From: Microthyrium microscopicum
Lineage: Eukaryota > Ascomycota > Dothideomycetes > Microthyriales > Microthyriaceae
DNA length: 64,000 nt
Reading direction: 5' to 3'
NCBI GenBank assembly: GCA_010405405.1
Contig: MU004237.1
Coordinates: 1,933,345-1,997,344, forward strand
This document shows, one piece after another, positions 57,030-64,000 of the stretch (position 1 is the first letter of the stretch; each line of letters starts with the position of its first letter). The translations under genes and the position numbers were made by a program. The notes beneath the pieces were generated by a model, which worked only from the letters and a program-made list of their open reading frames with translations, searched no databases and had not been told where the DNA came from.

Positions 57030-60000
57030 GAAAGAGCAACATCCAAAATGCTAAGTCCTTAGAGGAGATCTAAGATCTTACGAATAAGGTAGACGACCTA
57101 AAAAGCTCTATAGTTAACTATAAGGTAGAAGTAGACAAGCTCTTCTTAGAAATTAAAGAACTTTAGATTAGTATAATTAATTACTATAAACTTATCTCTA
57201 ATTATTATTAACTATAGTACGATATCTAGGTAATAGAAAACTATATTACTTTTATAGAAGTAGAGTTAGTATATTATATAAAATAACTCTAAGAATACTA
57301 TAAGTAGATATAACTTTAGAATACTACTATTACGAACCTTAATACTAAAAACGAATCTCTTACTTAACGTCTTTATACTATAAAATAGTAAATATAAGAT
57401 CTTCTAACCTTTATAAAACCTTATAATATACTAGCTTTTATACGCCTAGGAGATAAAGAAGACGCTAAATTACTTAGTAATATACTATATTAACCTATAA
57501 TTACTTAACCTAACCTAGTATAAATACGTTTCGTATTACCTTTCTTAAGAGTAGGGTCTAACCCTTTAAATAATACTACTCTATATATTAGTCAACCTCG
57601 TTGTATAGTTAAATAGTATAATGGCAAGGATAAAAGTAAATACTATTAATAAAAGGATTAGGTATTAAACATTCTAGAAGAAGATACTTAGTTTTACTTA
57701 ACTAATAAGAAGAAGATTTAGTTTATCTATAATAACCTAAATAATCTAGTATAGTCTTTAATATTACGTCGCTTAGGCTATAACTCTATAAGCCCTTACC
57801 TTACTATTAATAATATATAGAAGGACCTAGATGCTTATAATAAAGTAATAAATAGATATAATATTGCGAAGTAATAGCTCTATTTAGCAGACGCTAAGAT
57901 AAAAACTATAAAAGACCTAATAGAATTCTTAAGCTACTTTTTAGAAAAAACTAAAGACGTAGACCTAAAAGATTATAATAAAGTCACTAAACTACGCTCA
58001 CTTCTCCTAGGATAGTTTATCCACCCTCTAATAAGACATAATATTAAGACCTATCTAGAACTCTATACGTATCTATATAATATAGAACAAGACTTAAACT
58101 TCCTAAAATAGAATAATAATAATAATTCTAATGCTAATAACTCTAATAGCAATAGTACTAATAATAATAACTTAACTAACAATTTAGGGAACTAGAATAG
58201 AGGCGCCTATAATAATAATAATTAGAATAGTAGTAAGCGTCTACGCCGCCCTAATAATATCTTTCTAGCTTTATAAGCATAGAATAGGTACCCTAAATAT
58301 AGTAAGAAGAGTTATACCTTAGAATAGAAGGATGCTCCTTATAGACAAAAGGCTTACTTAATAGATAACGAAATTTAACTAAAGGTTTCTACTATGCTTA
58401 TAGCTATAGCAAACGCTTTATAGGTAGAGATACTTAACGCGTACTCTCGTAAGTATTTAAACTAAATGCTCTACTTTATCAACGCAAGGAAGAGCTAAAC
58501 CTATAAGAAGCGCATAATTAGTAAAAGAAGCAAGAGTTAGGCTAGATTCAAGATAGGATTTAGGAGCTAGAAACCTAGTAGGCAAATCTAAACCTACTAT
58601 TAGAGGCATACTACGTTATTTAACTATCTATAGTAGCAATTAATCTAGGATAGCTACTACCAAATAACGTTAACTACGTACCTTTTATAGGACTATAATA
58701 AATAATAGTTAAAGGTATACTAATTCTAGAGGCTAACGCCTTTAAAAAGTATAACGTACTAATTAACACTAGTAGTAGCATACTTAAAATCATCTATACT
58801 TACTTTATTAAATAGTATAATATACTAAAAATATAACTTAATTAACTACGTTTAGTAGAGCTTGCGAATAGGAAGACTATCGTTAAAATTAATAAAGCCA
58901 CACTAGTTACCGTACGCATTAAGAGTTATATTAAATAAATATACTATTTCGTTATAAAAGCAGCTACTTATAATCTTATTCTTAGCAACCCTTAGATCTA
59001 ACTTTATAAGGTCTACTTAAGAGGAAGTAAGAAGACTATTACGTTTAACTCTTATTATTACCTTTATAACTATATTCTAATATAGCGCCTTATTAAAGTT
59101 AATACTTAGGATTAATATAATTTCGTTACAAAACTTCTAGAGGATAAAGAAGTAGTAGCTATATCTATATGCGTTATAGTAATATTAGTAAAGTAATAAG
59201 GATAGAAAGTAGAAGTTCTCTATTCTAAGGACTTCGCTAAGCCTAAAGAAAAGAAGCCGCTAGATAACCCTTTACTAAAGAACCCTTTAATAGAAGAATT
59301 AGAACTATTTAACCTCTTAGGAATATTAGACCTAATCTTCTTTATAGATAACGTAGCGATTAACCTATCTACTATCTTAGAATACGACTTTAAGAAGTAG
59401 TAAGAGAAGTACAAACGACCTTATCTTACTTATAAAGAACTCTATAAGATAATCCTAAAGAAATTTTACTACTATCTTAAGGTCTTTAATCTATAGAAAG
59501 TAGATAAATTACTACCCTACCGCCTAGGATTTAATTATTCTATTAATTTAATTCTAGACGCTATAATACTAAAACGACGTAGCACTAGTATAAACCTAAA
59601 GCAGAATATCGTTATTAAATAGTATCTAGAGGGTCTGTTAGGAAAGGGTTTTGCATACCTATTAAAGTTATATTTTATAGTACTAATACTATGCGCGTAT
59701 AAACCTAATAGTAATATTTAAGTTTGTATTAATTATTAAGGCCTTAATAAGATCTCTTATAAGAATAAGAATATACTACTATTGCTTCTTAATACTTTAG
59801 TAAAGCTATGTTAAGCACGGTACTATAGCAAATTTAATGTTATTATAGCCTACGAGCGGATATAGATTAAACCTAGGGATAAGCATAAGATAGCCTTCTC
59901 TATACGATATAGTCTCTATAAGTTTATTATTATACCCTTTAGGTTAATAGGCGCTCTAGGCACCTTTTAAGCATACGTTAACTATATCCTAATAAAATAT

Positions 60001-62760
60001 CTTAACGACTTTACTATAGTCTATATAGATAATATTCTTATTTTTAGCAAGATATACGAAGAATATATAACTTATATGCACTTAGTACTTAATAAGCTAA
60101 AGAAAGCTAGTCTATATTTTAATATCTGCAAATTAGAGTTTACTACTATAGAAGTAAAATATTTAGGGCTAATTATTACTACGGAAAGTATTAAGATAGA
60201 CTTAGCGAAGATAGAATTAGTATTAGAATAGAAACGACCATTATGTGTAAAAGACGTCTAGGCCTTCCTTAGTTTTACTAACTTCTATTGTCATTTTATA
60301 TAAGGATACTTAGAAATCGCTATACCTCTTATAGCTTTAATAAAGAAGGACGTAGTAACTATCTTCCTATAGAATGTTAGAGGTCCTAAGGACTAGGCGT
60401 TTAGTAAACTAAAAAAGGCGTTTATAATAGCGCCTATTTTAAAACACTTTAACTATACTAAGGAGACTTAGCTTAAAACTAACGCGTTAGACTAGGTATA
60501 TGTAGGGGTATTATCTTAAAAGAATAATAATAAAGATCTATATCTTATAGCGTTCCTATTAAAGAAGATGTCTCTAGCTAAGTATAATTACGACATTTAC
60601 GATAAAGAGCTTCTTATAATTATGTACGCTTTTAAGAAATAGGAACTAGAGTTATTCTTTACTAACGATCTTATTAAGGTATTCTCTAACTATTAAAATC
60701 TATAGACGTTTATAACTACTAAGAAGCTCTCACGCTATTAAGTACGCTAAGTAGAGTTTCTATCGTAGTTCTACTTTAAGATCGTATATTATCTTAGACT
60801 AGCTAATAAAAAAGCAGACGTGCTAACTTAGTGCTCTTAAGATCTTCTCTAAAGTAATAACAATCTATATATTTAGTACTAAGTATGCCCTCTACTTTTT
60901 CCTTACTAGTTTAATACTACGTATGCAATTAAGATAGTATGTTTGCTAGTTAAACCTATTACGTTGTCTCTTATATAGATTACTGCTATTATTGCAGATA
61001 AGTTAGATTTCCCTATTAGAGCAAAAGAGTCGTTAGAGGACCTTATAATAATAGACTTTAGTAATAAGGACTAGCTTAAGAACGTACCTAAGAGCAACTT
61101 CTTAGAGCTTAATAAATTCCTAGATTTTAACGTCAATTAGTTTCTAATAGAGATAATAGAAGTAGGTAAAGACGATGCGTTGCTAAATGCTATTCGCTAT
61201 ACTAAGTAAGAAGGATTATTATATCTCCTCTTTAGCATTCTAGAATAATAGGACATTAAGCTTAGCAATTATATAATCTTAGTAGAGGGCCTAGTCCTTT
61301 ATTACTAACGTATTCTAATACCTAAAGGCAAACTTCGTTATTACGCTATAACATATGCCTACTACTATAAAGTTATAGGCTATAGAGGCTTAGCGACTAC
61401 TTATTACTAGCTCTAGCAAGATTACTAGTAGCTATATATATTATAGGACGTAAAGAAGTACGTCTTAAAATATAAATATGTCTTTGCTAAACTAATCCGC
61501 TAGAAGAAGCAAGGACTTCTTTAGTCCTTCCCTCTACTAAAACGAGCGTGGTTAGATATCTTAATCAACTTTGCTATCTCTCTATTCTAGTGTACCTATT
61601 TAGGTATTACTTTTCATTACGTTATAGTTATTATAGACTAATATACTTACTAACGACGCTTCGTCCCTCTATCTAATCTCTCTATTAAGATAATAGTTCT
61701 CGCATTTATTAATTAAGTCTAGAAGTTAACTAGATAGCTAAGCACGATCCTATTAGATAGAGGGTTACAGTTCACTTTGGCGTTTTAGAAACGATTATGC
61801 GATTATGTAGGCATAGTGCTATAGCTAAGTACTATATAGCACCTATAGACTAATAGGATTATAGAGATCTCGATATTAGCACTTAAGTAATATCTTCACG
61901 CTTTTATTAACTAGGATTAGGATAATTAGGTCTAGTTACTACTATTTACAGAATTTGCTATCAACTCTGCTATTAGTATAACAATAGGCTTTGCTTCCTT
62001 TAAGATCTAATATAGCTTCTTCCCTAAATCTAGACTTAAATTAGCTCGCTAAGCACTAGCACTATACTAATACTCCTCCTCTTTAGCTTAATAAGAATAG
62101 AAAGACGCTAATAAGATATAGGAAGGCCGTAAAGATATATATAATTATCTTATAGAATAGCTAATGTAGGCATAAGTACAATAAGCTAAATAAGCTAATA
62201 AGTACCAACGTATAGTACTAGATCTTTAACCTAGAGACTAGGTACGTCTAAATATTTAAAACTATTATACGACACGCGTGTCTAAAACCCTTAATAGTAA
62301 AAGCGTAGGGCCTTTCTACATCCTAAAGAAGCTTAACGCCGTTATATTTAAACTTAACTTGCTAAAGTATATAAAGATGTACCCTATGTTTTACGTTTAG
62401 CTACTATATGCTATTATAGACGATATAGAGCTTCTACGTTAGTATAACCCTCTACTAGTAGTAGTAGGTAAAGCACTAGAAGAAAAAGAATAGCAAGTTA
62501 ATAAGATCCTTAATAGCTACTATAAAAAGAGCACCCGCAAGAAGTTAGAATACTTTGTAAAATAGATAGGTTACGATACGCCTTTATAGCAGCTATAGGA
62601 AGACCTTAAAAACGTAGTAAACCTAATCTACGACTTCTATAAACATAATCCTACAAAGCTTAGCCCTAACCCTAAGTAGTCACTATCTGTTATTAGATCT
62701 AATACATCCAACTCTACTAACTATAATAGCAATGGTTTACTAGATAACTAGTTAGAGGAA
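57030..62760 (+). pseudogene. gag-pol relic of Gypsy 2
   Basis: Reading through stops, a coiled, charged gag region lies at about 57,030-58,400 with Asn/Ser-rich runs near 58,110-58,240. The protease site at about 58,770 reads NTSS instead of DTGS. Reverse transcriptase lies at 59,700-60,250, with the active site YIDNI instead of YIDDI near 60,025 and the readable tract ILIFSK. RNase H is around 60,450-60,680, and an integrase core at about 61,540-62,050 (DRGLQFTLAF is readable). A chromodomain lies at about 62,490-62,650 (KKLEYFVK then a stop). All departures from functional motifs are G-to-A or C-to-T. The element cannot encode active proteins. Confidence 0.88.
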
Positions 62761-63035
62761 TAAAAGTATTTATTTATTTATAGTATACTGCCATTGGCGC
62801 CTTATTAGCGCTATGAACTAGAGTATTTTAAGGACATCTAGGTTCGTCAATGCCTAGATAGTTGCCTTAGTAGGCTAGAGGATAGTAGAATAGCAAAAGG
62901 ATGCAAATAGTACTTTGTTAGATATAGAGCGGATTAGATTAGACTAGACTAGATTAGATTAGCCTAGCCTAGCCTAGAATAGGATAGCATAGGTTAGAAC
63001 GTAGCTTAGAGCGCTAGTTTTGGAGGGGGGAGTAA

Positions 63036-63263
63036 TGTAAGGATTCCTTACTAAAGCATAATGGCTTTAGTGTTGAGCTAGATCTTTATAAAGATCTAGC
63101 GGTGCTAGTCCTGATTAGGGCTAGCGTCTCTAAGGATTTACTAAGTATTACCCTCTTCTTCCCTTAGCGTAGATTCTACTCTACCTCTCTCTCTCCCTTC
63201 GTACGCTAGATTATTAAATATTATCTACCCTTTGCTTAATTACGTGCCTATTGGATCCTCACA
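63036..63263 (+). repeat. 3' LTR of Gypsy relic 2
   Basis: 228 bp, partner of 55490-55717; starts tgtaaggattcc and ends ggatcctcaca. The 24-nt palindrome recurs unchanged at 63077-63100. Differences from the 5' LTR are almost all transitions. Confidence 0.9.
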
Positions 63264-63268
63264 ATAGC

Positions 63269-64000
63269 TTTATTTTATAGGCAAAAGAATAATTAATTAC
63301 ATAAGTATTAGAATTCTAAAAACAAATTATAAAAAGAAAATAACTAAAATTTTAACTAAGATATAAACTAATTATCTTCTAAAGCTATATCTAGCTCTTT
63401 ATCCTTAATATAAGTCAAATTAGAGGAATTACTAGGAGTAGGGCTAGAAGTAGCTAAATTTAGCGCTTTAAGCTTTTTTATTTTCTATATTAAATTAGTA
63501 TATAAAAGTAATATTATTAATAAAAACTAACTTTCTAAAAGCCTTATTTAAGCTCTTTTTCTACTCATTGTTCTTCCTTAATCTTCTTATAAGTTTCTAG
63601 TAGCTATTAGTATCTAATTTGACGTAACTTAGTAGAAGCTTCTTATAATTTAATAAAGTATTTTAGGTTAAATTTATAGGTTTTTTAAACCTAATCTTTG
63701 CTACTATAAAAGGTTAGTATAAGTTAGAAATAAAAGAACGAATATAACTTACTTAAAAGCTATTTTGTTAGTTTTAAAAGTAGTTTTAGTCTAATCTACT
63801 TATAATCCTTTCTAATTAATTACTAAATTTAGTATAGTTAATAATTTAGTTTTATATCTACGTAACGACTAAATAGTAATAGGCCTATATATAATAGGAA
63901 TAGTAGTTTCCTTACTATTATATAAAAACATAGCTTTATAGTCTACTTCCTTAATTTCTAAGATAAAGTAAACTATAAAAGATTTAATATTTCTACTTTC
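63269..64000 (-). pseudogene. Degraded antisense coding-like segment at right edge
   Basis: On the minus strand, translation through stops gives protein-like stretches (for example YRPITI then SLRRYKTKLLTILNLVIN, and near the end ATSSPTPSNSSNLTYIKDKE). This differs from the purely non-coding satellite to the left and could be the 3' part of a transposase or other mobile-element protein, running off the window. The family is not recognised. Confidence 0.3.

Larger units (their letters stand above)
55485..63268 (+). mobile_element. Ty3/Gypsy chromovirus relic 2, 7,774 bp, RIP-inactivated
   Basis: Complete element at 55490-63263 with two 228-bp LTRs and the 5-bp duplication ATAGC (55485-55489, 63264-63268). 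Terminal inverted bases are TGTGAGGATTCC at the left and GGATCCTCACA at the right. A polypurine tract (ggagggggga) lies just before the 3' LTR. Domain order is gag, protease, RT, RNase H, integrase, chromodomain. Its frames are less damaged than those of relic 1. It interrupts a 337-bp tandem repeat, so it is younger than that array. Confidence 0.92.

Noticed and set aside
59220-59414. A minus-strand open frame inside Gypsy relic 2
   Set aside because: It is antisense to the pol relic; the plus strand carries the recognisable protease and RT around it.
1-64000. tRNA or rRNA genes
   Set aside because: No T-loop (GGTTCGANTCC-like) with matching acceptor stem or rRNA-like block was noticed by eye; a covariance-model scan was not possible.

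Overview
The window is nuclear DNA of a filamentous ascomycete (Pezizomycotina; perhaps Leotiomycetes or Dothideomycetes, not decidable here). The genes carry 43-108 bp GT-AG introns. The families are typical of moulds: Zn2Cys6 regulator, HET-domain protein, Rds1-like ferritin, spherulin-4 and Nup120. Gene-bearing DNA is interrupted by two very AT-rich islands (about 20,967-32,954 and 54,217 to the right end). In the islands, coding frames are destroyed by C-to-T and G-to-A changes, as expected from repeat-induced point mutation (RIP).

Layout. 2.4-3.6 kb: secreted ferritin-like protein (+). 4.6-12.7 kb: a compact block with a Zn2Cys6 regulator (-), an AtuA/DUF1446 protein (-), then divergently an SDR oxidoreductase (+) and an EthD protein (+). 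The divergent promoter holds a 719-bp hAT-like MITE with an 8-bp target-site duplication. 13.4-15.0 kb: membrane-anchored, largely disordered protein (-) with an 18-nt exon. 15.0-18.4 kb is gene-poor and contains a decayed coding fragment at 17 kb. 18.4-20.1 kb: AT-hook protein (-). 21-33 kb: RIP island holding a complete Ty3/Gypsy relic (23,267-32,002, two 360-bp LTRs, TSD GTAAA) inserted into older repeat DNA. 33.3-35.3 kb: Baeyer-Villiger-type flavin monooxygenase (+). 35.8-37.0 kb: RAD51 (+). 37.4-41.2 kb: Nup120 (+). 42.4-43.4 kb: F-box/DUF7730-like protein (+). 43.7-46.5 kb: HET protein (-). 47.7-49.0 kb: UDP-glucose 4-epimerase (-). 51.1-53.5 kb: two tandem spherulin-4/GH135 paralogues (+). 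From 54.2 kb: a dense ACTAGT cluster, 337-bp tandem repeats, and a second Gypsy relic (55,490-63,263, two 228-bp LTRs, TSD ATAGC).

How the genes may work together (inference). (i) The regulator, AtuA-like, SDR and EthD genes look like a small catabolic or secondary-metabolism cluster; the monooxygenase beyond the island could be a separated member. (ii) The epimerase next to two spherulin-4 genes recalls the Aspergillus galactosaminogalactan locus (uge3 and sph3). It lacks visible glycosyltransferase, deacetylase and GH114 genes, and has a duplicated hydrolase of which one copy lost its membrane anchor. This is the most interesting protein-coding arrangement seen. RAD51 and NUP120 are housekeeping genes. 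I found no tRNA, rRNA or CRISPR array by eye.
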